From Molossus alvarezi (Eukaryota > Chordata > Mammalia > Chiroptera > Molossidae): DNA of 64,000 nt. The notes under the pieces were generated by a model. That model was not told the DNA's origin. It searched no databases and saw only the letters and a program-made list of their open reading frames with translations. Numbering within the stretch: position 1 is the first letter of the stretch; each line of letters opens with the position of its first letter. A program made the translations under genes and the position numbers. The stretch is from contig CM073888.1 in the NCBI GenBank assembly GCA_037176705.1, positions 46,320,810-46,384,809 on the forward strand, in the 5' to 3' direction. This document shows, one piece after another, positions 23,237-33,230 of the stretch.

Positions 23237-23526
23237 TGGTGTCACTTCTTGTCGAAGCATCAGCTCTGTCCACCAACGCCACGTAGGTAGCTGTGAATTC
23301 CAAATGCCCGCTGTTCCTCGGTCAAGTGTTTTAGGTTTTATAGAACACTTGGATGTATACTTGAAGAAAAATGAGAACCTGTCCTCTCGTTCATGGAAAA
23401 TTACAGGTGGCTCTGTTTTGTCCATGTTTGGAATTAACCCAATACGAAGGTGAGCTTGTCATTCGGTTCTTCACCAAAATGTCTTTACGATGTCTTTGTC
23501 TTGTTTGTCCTTGCTCCTACTTTTAG

Positions 23527-23725
23527 TGCCAACATACTTTTGGACGATCAGTTTCAACCCAAACTCACCGACTTTGCCATGGCACACTTCCGACCCCACC
23601 TGGAACAGCGGAGCTGCACCATAAGCATGAGCAGCAGCAGCGGTACACATTTGTGGTACATGCCGGAAGAGTATGTCAGGCAGGGCAAACTGTCCACTAA
23701 AACAGACGTCTACAGCTTTGGCATC
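23527..23725 (+). CDS. IRAK3: IRAK3 coding exon (probably exon 9), DFG-site and activation segment
   Basis: The first base completes the serine codon from 9338. The exon reads ANILLDDQFQPKLTDFAMAH, then FRPHLEQRSCTISMSSSSGT, then HLWYMPEEYVRQGKLSTKTD, then VYSFGI. The DFG motif is DFA, a second pseudokinase change that human IRAK3 shares by memory, while the MPEE and DVYSFG segments of the kinase fold are intact. This is a fold that can bind partners but is not expected to transfer phosphate well. The acceptor is ttttag and the donor gtgagt at 23726. Confidence 0.98.
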
Positions 23726-24014
23726 GTGAGTACCAAGAAGGCTCTACGTTGAGTTGTCCAGTTGAAACCTGTATGGCTTTTATTAACCAATGTCACCCAA
23801 TACATTCAATTAAAATAAAACACGCTTTAACTTTTAGATCCGTGATTTCCTGTTACTCCTTATCTTATACATTAATTTTGTGTAATCAATCAGTAATAAA
23901 ATAGTAAATTCATTCATTGGAATGAACTACATTCATTGTTAAGGCTAATAGTCGCAACTGATTTTGTGTGTGCACTTAACGTCTGTAGCTGACTTGCTAA
24001 TATGTTCTCTGCAG
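23726..24014 (+). other. IRAK3: IRAK3 intron with L1 3'-end scrap
   Basis: A 289-base intron from gtgagt to ctgcag. Its start contains an L1 3'-end fragment (about 23755-23822: acctgtatggcttttattaa, then tcaattaaaataaaa). The rest is AT-rich with no other feature. Confidence 0.85.
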
Positions 24015-24077
24015 GTGATAATGGAAGTTCTGACAGGTTGTAAAGTGGTCTTAGATGAGCGAAAGCATATTCAGCTG
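24015..24077 (+). CDS. IRAK3: IRAK3 coding exon (probably exon 10)
   Basis: A 63-base exon, exactly 21 codons, encoding VIMEVLTGCKVVLDERKHIQ and L. It covers the helix after the DVYSFG segment of the C-lobe. The acceptor is ctctgcag and the donor gtaaga. Phase is zero on both sides, so skipping this exon would stay in frame. Confidence 0.96.
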
Positions 24078-24153
24078 GTAAGACTTGTCCTTCTCTCTGC
24101 ACCTTGGTCATTTTTTTGACCGAGTTCTAAGTGAGGTTGTCTTCTCTTCCTAG

Positions 24154-24318
24154 AGGGATCACCTTATGGAGCTGATGGAGAAGAGAGGCCTCGATTCGTG
24201 TCTCTCGTTTCTAGATAAGAAAGTGATTCCCTGTCCTCGGAATTTCTCTGCCAAGCTCTTCTCCTTGGCAGGCCAGTGTGCGGCAACACGGGCGAAACTA
24301 AGACCATCAATGGATGAA
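24154..24318 (+). CDS. IRAK3: IRAK3 coding exon (probably exon 11), end of pseudokinase fold
   Basis: A 165-base exon (55 codons): RDHLMELMEKRGLDSCLSFL, then DKKVIPCPRNFSAKLFSLAG, then QCAATRAKLRPSMDE. The arginine in AKLRPSMDE is the conserved C-lobe RPSM motif of IRAKs. The acceptor is cttcctag and the donor gtatgt at 24319. It is 76 bases downstream of the previous exon, so the intron between them is among the shortest in the gene. Confidence 0.97.
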
Positions 24319-24689
24319 GTATGTATACACACAGTTTTATTAAAAACCAAGCTCATAGAACCATGGAAAATCTAAATTTGATAAATGGTAGATCTAAGTA
24401 ACTTCTTTATTAATGAGACAAATCCAGCCCCCCCAGAGAGAATTCTAACATAATAGATAGCTTTTCCAGGTCAAAAAGCGGCATCATCTGGTATTCTGGT
24501 AGAGGTCATTACTGGGTGGAGCCAGGGCGCCACAGATATTTTAATGAAGAGACATAGTGAGTAATTTGGAGAGAATATTTTATTCAACCTTCATTAAGAG
24601 ATCTTCCCACTAAAAATGCAGTATGTATTTCCCTTATTATTTTTTTATGTATTTATCTGTCCGTCGATTTAATCATTCATTCATTTATT

Positions 24690-25210
24690 TGTTTACAATA
24701 AACAAATATTATTTAGTGCCCACTTTGCATGCGCCAGATTTGTGCTGGATGCTGGGGACACAGCAGTGATCAAGATACAGTGGCTGCCCTCAGGCCCCCA
24801 GGCCCCAGGGAGAGGCACATCAGTAAACATGGAATTTCAGTACAGAGAGATGAGCATCATGGTATTTGGGAGCACAGAATATACTCTAGCCGATGGAAGT
24901 CAAGGAAGCTTCTCGATGGGGGAGACAACTGAGTTATGACCTGAAGAACAGGTTGGATTTAGGTGCTGAAGGATGAAGGACTTTCCAGGCAGAGAGAATA
25001 TATACCTGCAAAGGCTCAGCGCGTGTGGATTTCATGTTGCTAAGACCTCAGGTAGTTCTGTGTCCTGGAAGTGGGATGGTGGTGAAGGAAAAGCTGCAGT
25101 GGTTATAAAAGAGGGTTCCAGGTACAGAGGGACATGAATTCCATGCCAGGAGTTTGGGTTTTATCCTGAATCTATTGTAGAGCAATGGAAGGGTTTTAAA
25201 TAAAGAGTTG
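24690..25210 (+). mobile_element. Ancient interspersed repeat (unnamed)
   Basis: Begins aaatattatttagtgcccac and reads through ctggggacacagcagtgatc and tgacctgaagaacagg to atcctgaatctattgtagag. The same order appears, more diverged, at 12740, 30685 and 47035. I cannot name the family with confidence. Confidence 0.5.
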
Positions 25211-25224
25211 GCATCATCAGAATG

Positions 25225-25505
25225 TAAGACGCACTGGCCTGGGAGCCAGGAGAGCTGTATTCTAAGCCTGCCACCACCAGAGAGTGCTGTGTGACCTGGA
25301 ATCTTGAGTCTAGAAAGGGGCTATGAGGTATACGGAGGAGGGAACATGGGATTGGGAGCCAGAGATCTGCTCCTTACTGACGAGTGATATTGATGGATTC
25401 CCTTTGCCGAGCCTCAGCTTTGTTCTCTATAAAATGAGAATGCTAGTGTTGTTCATGTAGGTTAAATGAGGTGATGTGTGTGAAAGCATCTTGTAAACCA
25501 TGAAG
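25225..25505 (+). mobile_element. One or two MIR fossils
   Basis: Two MIR-like stretches in tandem: gcctgggagccaggagagc to tgtgtgacctggaatc (25225-25315), then gggattgggagccagagatc to ggttaaatgaggtgatg (25360-25505). They may be two copies or one copy with a duplicated core. Confidence 0.6.
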
Positions 25506-25569
25506 CTCTATATGTATTTTTTTTGAAATTATGTGTGTGAGAGAAGGTGTGTTCTATGTTGTTTTATAA

Positions 25570-25735
25570 CAGGACAATGGTTCTCAGTTGGGGCTACACA
25601 CCCAAATAAGCTGCGAAGCTTTAAGAATACAGATTCCCTGGGCCCCATCTACATATTTTTTGAATGACTCTCTTAGGGTGGGAATAGGGATCTGTATTTT
25701 ATGAACTCTCCCCTACGTAAATCTGGCACTTGAGA
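25570..25735 (+). mobile_element. MER5A-like hAT fossil
   Basis: Has the characteristic ends caatggttctcagttggggc and acttgagaactatgg, with ttaagaatacagattccctg and gggccccatct in the middle. Non-autonomous, about 165 bases. Confidence 0.7.
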
Positions 25736-26054
25736 ACTATGGATTGGGTTCACCATCCCCCGAACCCTTCCAATTTTCCACATATTAAGGTTGAAATAAA
25801 AAATGATAAGAGAATCACCCAAGGTCACAAAGTAGTGGTGGAAAATCTAGGCTTACGGTCAGGTCTTTTGATAGTCCATTCAATGCAGTCTCTTTCATCC
25901 TTAGCTAATCTTTAATACCTTCTCATTCAAAAGTCTATAGTAGAACTGATATCATGAAGATAAGAGCACATTCCTTAATAGGTAGACAGGAAAAAAGTAA
26001 AAGGAAAGGTTATTCAAGCGTAACTCAGTGTTTGTCTGCTTCCTGGTTAATTAG

Positions 26055-26579
26055 GTTCTGCCTATCCTAGAAAGTACTCAAGCCAGCTTGTATTTTGCGG
26101 ACGACCCTCCCACCTCACTCAAGTCCTTCAGCTGTCCTCCTCCTCCATTCTTGGATAATGTGCCAAGCATCCCCGTGGAAGATGACGAAAGACAGAGTAA
26201 TCACTCACTGCTTCATGATAAACATCTGAGAAAGGAGAGACTGACTCAGAAAATTCCCTTTGAGTGCAGCCAGTCTGAGGTTACATTTCTGGGCTTTGGT
26301 GGAAAGGCGGGGAGCGAGGGAAACGAGGACGCTTGCCGTGTGCCCAGTTCCCCCCGTGAAGAGCGCTGGTCTCCGAAGCTCGCAGCTCCAGCCCAGGACT
26401 CCAGGGCCTCTGGTGTGACTGTGGAGCCTTCTGCAGAAGCTCCCGGCCATTCTTACAGGAGCAGGCTGGTGGAGACGGGCTGTTCCAGTGCGTTTTCCTG
26501 CAATGAATGTGAAGAGCACGAAAAGGAATCCATTTTACCAGAAGATAAAGAAGATGGCAAGTATCACCAAAGCACCTGA
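26055..26579 (+). CDS. IRAK3: IRAK3 last coding exon, C-terminal tail and stop
   Basis: Reads from VLPILESTQASLYFADDPPT to a TGA at 26577-26579 (174 codons plus stop). It leaves the pseudokinase fold and forms the low-complexity tail. The PVEDDE segment (codons at about 26172-26189) matches the TRAF6-binding PxE motif described for human IRAK-M, and FECSQSEV and SAEAPGHS are further conserved blocks. Compared with human IRAK3 from memory, which ends YEQYKKE, the frame runs on for 16 residues (SILPEDKEDGKYHQST). The central tail (about 26280-26420) is much less conserved than the fold. The acceptor is ttaattag. Confidence 0.96.
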   Translation, partial: VLPILESTQASLYFADDPPTSLKSFSCPPPPFLDNVPSIPVEDDERQSNHSLLHDKHLRKERLTQKIPFECSQSEVTFLGFGGKAGSEGNEDACRVPSSPREERWSPKLAAPAQDSRASGVTVEPSAEAPGHSYRSRLVETGCSSAFSCNECEEHEKESILPEDKEDGKYHQST

Positions 26580-28110
26580 GTACAGGTACCATCTTGGCAG
26601 ACGTGGTCTTCGTACCATCAAGAGGACGATCGATGGTGACCTTGGGAATGCAGATCCACAAACCCATTTGTTACCCTCCAGCTGACAAAACAGGGGCTTA
26701 AAATTGTGTTTTACCAGGTAACTGCCTTGTGATAAAACCTAGGCAATTAGAGCCAGTTGTGGTTACTTAAGAGCATGGTCTCTGACTTCAGACAATCAAA
26801 ACCTACCAAACAGAGATTGGATTCCAGTGTCTTCATCAGCTTCCATCTGAGTGCTCAGAGCCTTCAGCCCGCTGAGTACGTTTAGTTGGATTCCATTGTT
26901 TGGTGTAGCTTGCTTGCGAAGGTTGCAGGAAATGTCTAGTTTATAAATATTAATAGATGTCCTTTAAAGAACTGCCTTTTCATTTACTTTGATTGACCCG
27001 TAGTACTTTTCTGTTCATCCCTATCAAGCTTGCCTGTCTGCAACGAGCCAGGTTCACCCTGGGCTGTGACATGTTCTATGTAGAGAGTTCTTGCCAAGAT
27101 CTGTATTCTGTACTTAAACTCAGGGGAGTTTATCACATATAGTATAGCTGTTGACTGTTGTTACAAGTTCTTTCTTACAAACTTAGAGATGTATTATATC
27201 CTGAGTAGGATGTATCAGATTTTAATCAAGCGATTTCTGTTTCTGAGAAAATGGCTGGTCACAAGCGCGCGGTCAGCTTTTCCTTTGATTCTGAACCTTC
27301 CCGCTCTGTGCTTCAGTGCTGCTGTCTCCCAAGTCTCTCCCTGTAACATCTTACCAGCCCCGGAGGGCCCCTCCTTCTGGAGGCTTCCCTAATCTCTCCA
27401 GCCAGACATACTCACATCATCAACATCTCCACAGCAGTTACTTTGTGTTTCTATTTTATACTCATCACTTTCCGAATTATGTCAAAGTTGCTTGGGCCAT
27501 CTTCTCTCTGACCAGACTTGTTGCTGTAACACATCACAAACGGAGTGGGTTAGAACAACATCAGTGCGTGATTTTGCAGTCGTGGAGGTAGGAAGGCCTT
27601 GGCATTCCTTCTGGAGGATTTAGGGGGAGATTGGTTCCCTTACCTATTCAGGCTTCTACAGGCCACCTGCCTTCCGTGGCTCATGGCCTCTTCCTCCATC
27701 CTCCAAGCCAGCGACGGAGCATCTTGGGATCTAGATCCCTCTGTCTCTCTGACCTCTTCCTTATCACCTCTTTCCCATACCTTGCCCCTCCTGCCTCTCT
27801 CTTGTAAGGGTCCTTGTGATTGCACTGGGCCCATGCAGATAATCCAGGAACATCTCTGCATCTTAAGAGCCTTCATTTAACCACATCTGCAATCTCCCTT
27901 TTCTCCTGTGACGTCATATATTCACAGGTTTCTGGGGTTAGGACTTGGACATCGTTGGGGCCATTACTCTGTGGCATTCCCTGAGTGCGCTGGGGCCACC
28001 ACTTCAAGGCCTAGCATGTTATCCTTACAGAGTATGTATTTTCTTATGTGTTAAGTTGAATTAAATGATCTCTGTGAACCCACATAATAAAAAATTCAGC
28101 TATGGTAAAC
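26580..28110 (+). other. IRAK3: IRAK3 3'UTR, extent uncertain
   Basis: Sequence directly after the stop. The first canonical AATAAA I see is at 28086-28091, with an ATTAAA-like signal just before it. Inside lies a MaLR LTR (27505-27985), so part of the UTR could be LTR-derived. The true end cannot be fixed without transcripts: human IRAK3 has a long 3'UTR and polyadenylation could also lie further right. Confidence 0.4.
27505..27985 (-). mobile_element. MaLR (MLT1-type) LTR fossil
   Basis: Reverse pattern: gttgctgtaacacatcacaa, then gcagtcgtggaggtaggaag, then gataatccaggaacatctc, then tcacaggtttctggggttag and ggacttggacatcg. An old solo LTR without coding sequence. Confidence 0.65.
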
Positions 28111-28280
28111 ACTGCTGAATAAATTAACAAAGAGGAGACAATGATTGGCTTTATGATGATAGAAATACTCCAAGAAAACCATTTCTAGAGGGTTTACAGA
28201 TTCTCCCTCTTCAGAGCATTTGTAATAAAAGGATAGACCTCTAGCTTTCTGTGCCTGTGCGTCAGAGGAATAGGTACCTG

Positions 28281-28281
<1 letters not shown>

Positions 28282-28316
<35 letters not shown>
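28282..28316. repeat. (TG)n microsatellite
   Basis: About 17 uninterrupted GT units. It produces a spurious threonine/histidine open frame on the reverse strand. Confidence 0.95.
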
Positions 28317-28319
<3 letters not shown>

Positions 28320-29039
28320 GGTTAATCATAGTCAGATTGGAGTCCAGATTCAAGAACAACTAATCAAAGAAAGAAGTTATCAGGAATTAGGGTCTGGTTA
28401 GCAGACCAAGGTCAGAAACGTGGAGCTACAATTCTGGGAAAAAATGATCTCATGGCAGAAAGTGAAGTTCAAAACACAATAAGCCTTAGTCTGATTGACA
28501 GGCCCCCAAAAGGCCTCAGGTGAGCAATTGGGAAAAAAGGGTCTGTAGGGGACCTGGCTGTCCAGTGCTGTCCTCTCCATGTGATCGTACTAGCTGTGTC
28601 CACAGTGCTCCCAAACTGCCCCGTGCTAGGACGAGTTGGGGAAGAGGCTTGGACTGGACTTCATATGATTTTACCTTCTTGCGACCTGTCCTAGTTGGCA
28701 ACTCTTGGTTATACTTGTTAGTGAAAGGAAGCAGTGGAAGTCTTTGGCATTTGGCTTTATCTATTACAAACCATTCTGAGGCTGATTTAGCTTATTTTAT
28801 AAATGTAGTCTGAAAGTGTTTTGGCTGAACTGGGGGAATTAGTCTGGAATTGAGTGAAGCTGCCACTAATCATTCAAACGAGGTAATGGAGACAATCAAG
28901 AATTGACTCTGTGCTAAACTGTTTTTCACTTTGGGTCTGGACCCCCAGCGGGTCATTAAGGAAGCTCTTCGGCCTGACCATCACTCAGCACATGGGTGAT
29001 CTGTTGGTTTCATGTTGGCCTGCATTTGCTTATTAGGCG

Positions 29040-29205
29040 TAGAGCAGTGTTTCTTAAACTGCAGTGTGCATGGAAATGGTGTGAAGGGCTTGTGAAACAC
29101 ACAGCTTGCTGGGCCCATGCAGTTTATGATGCAGGATGTCTGGGGTCAGTTCCCAGGGGACGCTGGGGCTGCTGCTGGGCAGGCCCCCTGAGAACCACTG
29201 CCGTA
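29040..29205 (+). mobile_element. MER5A-like hAT fossil
   Basis: Begins gagcagtgtttcttaaactg and ends cctgagaaccactgccg, the terminal-repeat words of MER5A. The centre has gctgggcccatgcag. Confidence 0.7.
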
Positions 29206-30339
29206 GTGATCCTCAGCTCGTTCTCCATCAGCAGTCTCCACCTGTCCATCTAGGTTGTATGTTTTTTGAAAGAAGTGTCATTTTAATTCTTTTATATTCA
29301 CCCTATCTCCTAGGATTTTGCTCAGCATAGAGTGGACCTCTAGCAATATTGTTAATCTGTAATCTTTTTGACTGCATCACCTGGCTCAGGGATGACTATC
29401 ATCTTGAACGTCTAAAGGACCAAATTAGATTAGCTGACAATAACCCAATTCATGCTATAGTAAACAGATATCACTGTGTCTGGAAATGACCAATTTTCTG
29501 AGTGATCCAGTCCTCCTGACTAGATTGCCTTCTAGTGGGTGCATTAGTCAATGCTGATTGTAGGAATTGAATCTGGCATTCCTGTGGCTTCATGATGTGG
29601 AGAGTAAGATACCTGAAGAAACCAAGAATGAGCCTCCAAGTGTTCCCTCTGACCAGCAAACATGGATTATACAGAATTCCACTCATTTCCGTCCTCGTAA
29701 TGCACATGGGCAATCCTCCAAGCAGATTCTGTTTGCTTGTTAGGGTTTCTGTTGCATTTTCTAACGCCAAAAAATACTATTTGTTTTTGAAAATAGGTGT
29801 GGGAGTTCTGACCATCAATTTTATTGACTTCTTGAGAATTGTTCTAATGACCCGTGACTCACTGTGTAATAGCGCAGTTTCACGCAGTGGGACGTCAGCC
29901 TGTGTGAAACAACTTTTACGACCTGAGTGCAGTGAGGATAGGAAGCGAGGGTCATCCTGAGTAGCATTTATTAAGCGTTTGCCAGAATCAAGGCACTGTA
30001 CCAGCTACTAGGCACCAAGTGAGGGAGGAAAAGGCATCTACTCCAGTTAAAAGTTTGGTGACGGAGCATAAAGTAAGGGCTGGAAGGGTGAGGAGGGGGC
30101 AGAGATTGCTGAGCACTTTCGCGAGGGTAGAGAGGGTGGAGAAGCGTGCTGGAAGTCAGAGCAGAGTAAGAGAAAGAGAGGAGAGTACCCAAGAAGCACT
30201 CCAAGAAGGCTCTCCGGAGAGTTGGCGGCCCGCAGCTCTACCAGAGCTCAGCGCATCCCCATCTCGGGGTTGGGAGAATGGGGCGAGGACTCAGGGAGCT
30301 GGGCCCAGAGCTTTGCAGGCTTTTTTCTGTTTAACCCTC

Positions 30340-30495
30340 AGATCACAGCCACCCAGAAGGCATGCATCCCATTTCATAGATGAGGAAGCTGACTCAGGGC
30401 AGTTAAAGAACTTGCCTGAGATCATCCCAGATCGGGAAGAGCCAGGGATTGAACCCACATCTGTCTGACTTCAAAGCCCAATGCTCTTTCTTGTT
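30340..30495 (-). mobile_element. MIR fossil
   Basis: The antisense MIR core is well preserved: cccatttcatagatgaggaa, then aagaacttgcctgagatcat, then gccagggattgaacccacat and ctgacttcaaagcccaatgc. Confidence 0.8.
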
Positions 30496-31559
30496 CTCCA
30501 TGTTGCACAAAAAAGTCACTGCAGATTCAAGCGCCTGTGAAAAGGCATGGGTGTGGGACGTCAGGTGTTGATTCCACAGGTTTTCAGCACGCACACCAGC
30601 CTCGTCGTGTCCTCTGCCCTTTTCTGTATCCCGCTCATCCGCTGTTACCTGCCCTGCAGTCATCCGAGTCCAGCCAGCCAGCCATTCACCCCCCGAATAA
30701 ATGTTTACCAACAGTCTCCTTTGCATCAGGCACTGTTCTAGGAGCTGGGGAGGCGGTGAAGCTCGAACCCCGCAAAAATCATTGCCCTCATGGAACTCAC
30801 GTTTGACTGAGTAAAGGAATGAGGGGGTGACTAAGACACCGCGGGAGAGTTGGGTCTCCGCACGGAGCCATCTCGGTGTCGCCTGCGATGTTGGCCCTGG
30901 CTACTCTGCCAGCTCGGCTGAGGGGTTCAGAGAGGTTTTCTCCTCGTCCTGCTGCAGAGCTGACATCTCCATGCAGCTCAGCCCTTTGCTGTGACTGTGC
31001 CCAGAGCAGCTTATGACCGCTTCGTGGCAAATAGGACAGATCCCAGTGATTTTTTTCAGAGCAGTTATTTGGCTATGGATGGCATCTTCAGCAGGCTTCT
31101 TCTGAGCAATCTGACCCCCCCCCCCCCCACACACACACAACACCTCATTATCACTCCACAGTGGAATTGCCTGATGACTTCCTCTTCCACAAAATTAACT
31201 CTTACCTGGGGACAGGGGCTATATCCTGCTTTGTGTGTGTGTGTGTGTCCCTAACAGCTAGCTCAGCACCATGCACATAAGGTGACCCAGTAATATATGT
31301 AAAATGAATGAATCAAATCTTTAAAACATCTTCAAAATGGTCGGCATCTAATGTATCAAGACTATCATCTTATTGTACCTGAAGATTGTCTTCCTGATAT
31401 CCATACTATCATCAATCATTTGCTTAAATAGTTCCATGTCACTATTCTTGAATAAAAGTCATTACTGTCAAATATTAACATATAAGATATATTTGAAAAG
31501 AGGAATTAGACATTGTATACATTGCTTATAAATTTGCTTCATGTTAAGAAATATTTCCA

Positions 31560-31816
31560 GCCCTGTCAGTGTGGCTCAGCAGTTGGAGGGTCGGTACGTG
31601 CACCAGTGAGTCGCAGGTTTGATTCCTGATCAAGGGCATGTACCTGGGTTGCAGGTTCGATCCCTGGCCCTGGTCAGGGCATGTGCGGGGGGCAGCCAGT
31701 CAATATGTCTCGCGTTGATGTTTCTCTTTCTCTCTCACCCTCCCTCGCTCCCTCCCGCTCTCCCTAAAAATTAATGGAAAAAAATATCCTTAGATAAGGA
31801 ATAGCAACAACAACAA
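31560..31816 (+). mobile_element. tRNA-derived bat SINE with variant 3' hairpin
   Basis: Head ccctgtcagtgtggctcagc, box B region caggtttgattcc, second block caggttcgatccctggccc, pyrimidine tract, then a hairpin at 31786-31801 whose innermost pair is T-A in place of C-G, and a CAACAACAACAAAAA tail. Imperfect TSD (aatatttcca against agtatttcca). Confidence 0.88.
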
Positions 31817-32125
31817 AAAGTATTTCCAAATCATATCTAAGCAATGATAAACCAACATTTTCACAGGTTACAAACTAATGTTTGTTGTATTTTGTTTGTA
31901 TCTGTCCCAAATTATTTATAGCTATTTAATGGTCCATTAGACTTGTCATGCAAGTATATTTTTGGGAGGCATTTTTACCAAAAGATCTACATTACCTTCT
32001 AAACCTTCACATGACAGCCTTCTAATTAATGTCATCTGCCTCACTGCAAACTTTGTGGTCATCTATATAAACAGCAGTATTTCTCTAAATATTTTCAAAG
32101 TCTTTCATTTACCTCTTAATTTAAA

Positions 32126-32325
32126 AAATATTTTTTCTTTATTGATTGTAGAGAGAAATGGAGAGGGAGAGAGAGCTAGAAACATCAATAACAGAGAACA
32201 TCGATTGGCTGCCTCCTGCATGTGCCCCACTGGGGATTTGGCCCACAACCTGGGCATGTACCCTGACTGGGAATCAAACCAGCGACCTCTTGGTGCATGG
32301 GTCGATGCTTAGCCACTGAGCCACA
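32126..32325 (-). mobile_element. tRNA-derived bat SINE (Ves-like, no hairpin)
   Basis: Same type as 9487-9659: tttattgattgtagagagaa, GA run, cactggggatttggcccac, ggaatcaaaccagcgacctc, then a head that ends early at gccactgagccacac. Both edges slightly degraded. Confidence 0.85.
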
Positions 32326-32599
32326 CATGAATCGGAGGGGAAGGTAAAGGGAAGCCTTCCTTGCAGTGGTGGGCAGGTGCACTCACATACTTAAGCTTTA
32401 AATACCTATCGAGCTGGTTTCCATTACTATACAATGAGGGAAGTGATTGTAAAGGAGTTTACTCTTATCCAGTGTTGGAAGGAGCTATGAACTGAAAACT
32501 CTTTATTCATGTCCAGGAAATAGGTTTAAAAAGAGGTAACTTGAAAATGAAAAGTCTTTCCTATTTGAAAGTAAAAAACAGCTAATAAATATGTGTTCA

Positions 32600-33230
32600 T
32601 TATTTTATTAGTATTCATTTTATCCTCCCAAACTGGCAGATATTGAAGCAATTGACAAGAATATGGGAAATGGACCTTCTTGTTCACTGTTGACCAGAAT
32701 GAAAATTGATATAACCTTTCTCAGAAGGCAATATGTATCAAATTTGGTAATATGTATCAAAATTTTTAATGACACATTTTGACCCAGCAATGTTTTAGGA
32801 ATTTATCCTAATGAATAAAAATTATATGTGTGTAAATGAGATGGCAAGGATGCACTTTATGATGTTGATGATACTAAAACATTGGAAACAGCCTACATGT
32901 CCTTCAAGAAAAGATGGGTTACATAAATTATAGCACATACATATAATTGACTCGTATTCAACTGTCATTAAAGATTGTTTAGATCTATGTTTATTGCTGT
33001 GGGAATTTATCCCTGAAATATTACTGAATGAAAAACCAGACTCCAGACTAGCATGTTTAATATGGTTCATTTATAACACTGGATATTTTAAAATAACATG
33101 TTTCATAGATCTTTGTCAACAGGTTAATGATGTTTTTATTCTGGGTTGTGATATTTGGGTGATCTTCACTTTCTTTAGACTTTTATGTATTTGAAATTTT
33201 TATAATGAGCATGTATTATTATTATCCCCT
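32600..33230 (+). mobile_element. L1M-like LINE fossil, 3' end
   Basis: Plus-strand phrases typical of old L1 3' regions: gacccagcaatg, then ggaatttatcctaatgaata, then acattggaaacagcctacat and gtccttcaagaaaag, ending in an AT-rich 3'UTR-like tail. No intact frame. Confidence 0.65.

Larger units (their letters stand above)
9339..23526 (+). other. IRAK3: IRAK3 long intron (14.2 kb)
   Basis: The largest intron in the window, from gtaagt to ttttag. It contains eight SINEs, a truncated L1, a MaLR LTR, MIRs, and a CpG-rich block at 11030-11700. The remaining stretches (for example 9,720-10,230, 13,300-14,480, 17,040-18,330, 18,770-22,440) show no exon with IRAK3 similarity and no repeat I can name. 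Long open frames in 17,150-17,530 and 19,397-19,893 overlap on both strands and reflect GC content. Confidence 0.85.
24319..26054 (+). other. IRAK3: IRAK3 last intron with old repeats
   Basis: A 1.7 kb intron. Contents: an unnamed ancient repeat (24690-25210), MIR pieces (25225-25315 and 25360-25505) and a MER5A copy (25570-25735). The last 300 bases before the acceptor (25,740-26,054) show nothing I can name. Confidence 0.85.
28320..31559. other. Intergenic DNA between IRAK3 and HELB, first part
   Basis: No gene found. Contains a MER5A copy (29040-29205), a MIR (30340-30495), the ancient unnamed repeat (30685-30815) and short C and CA/TG runs (31118-31139, 31231-31246). The stretch 29,210-30,340 is otherwise unannotated, with a GC-richer piece near 30,210-30,320. 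Open frames there overlap on both strands and show no family resemblance. Confidence 0.7.

Noticed and set aside
28282..28316. CRISPR-like regular repeats
   Set aside because: All regular repeats in the window are microsatellites or adjacent tandem units without spacers, and the genome is a mammal's.
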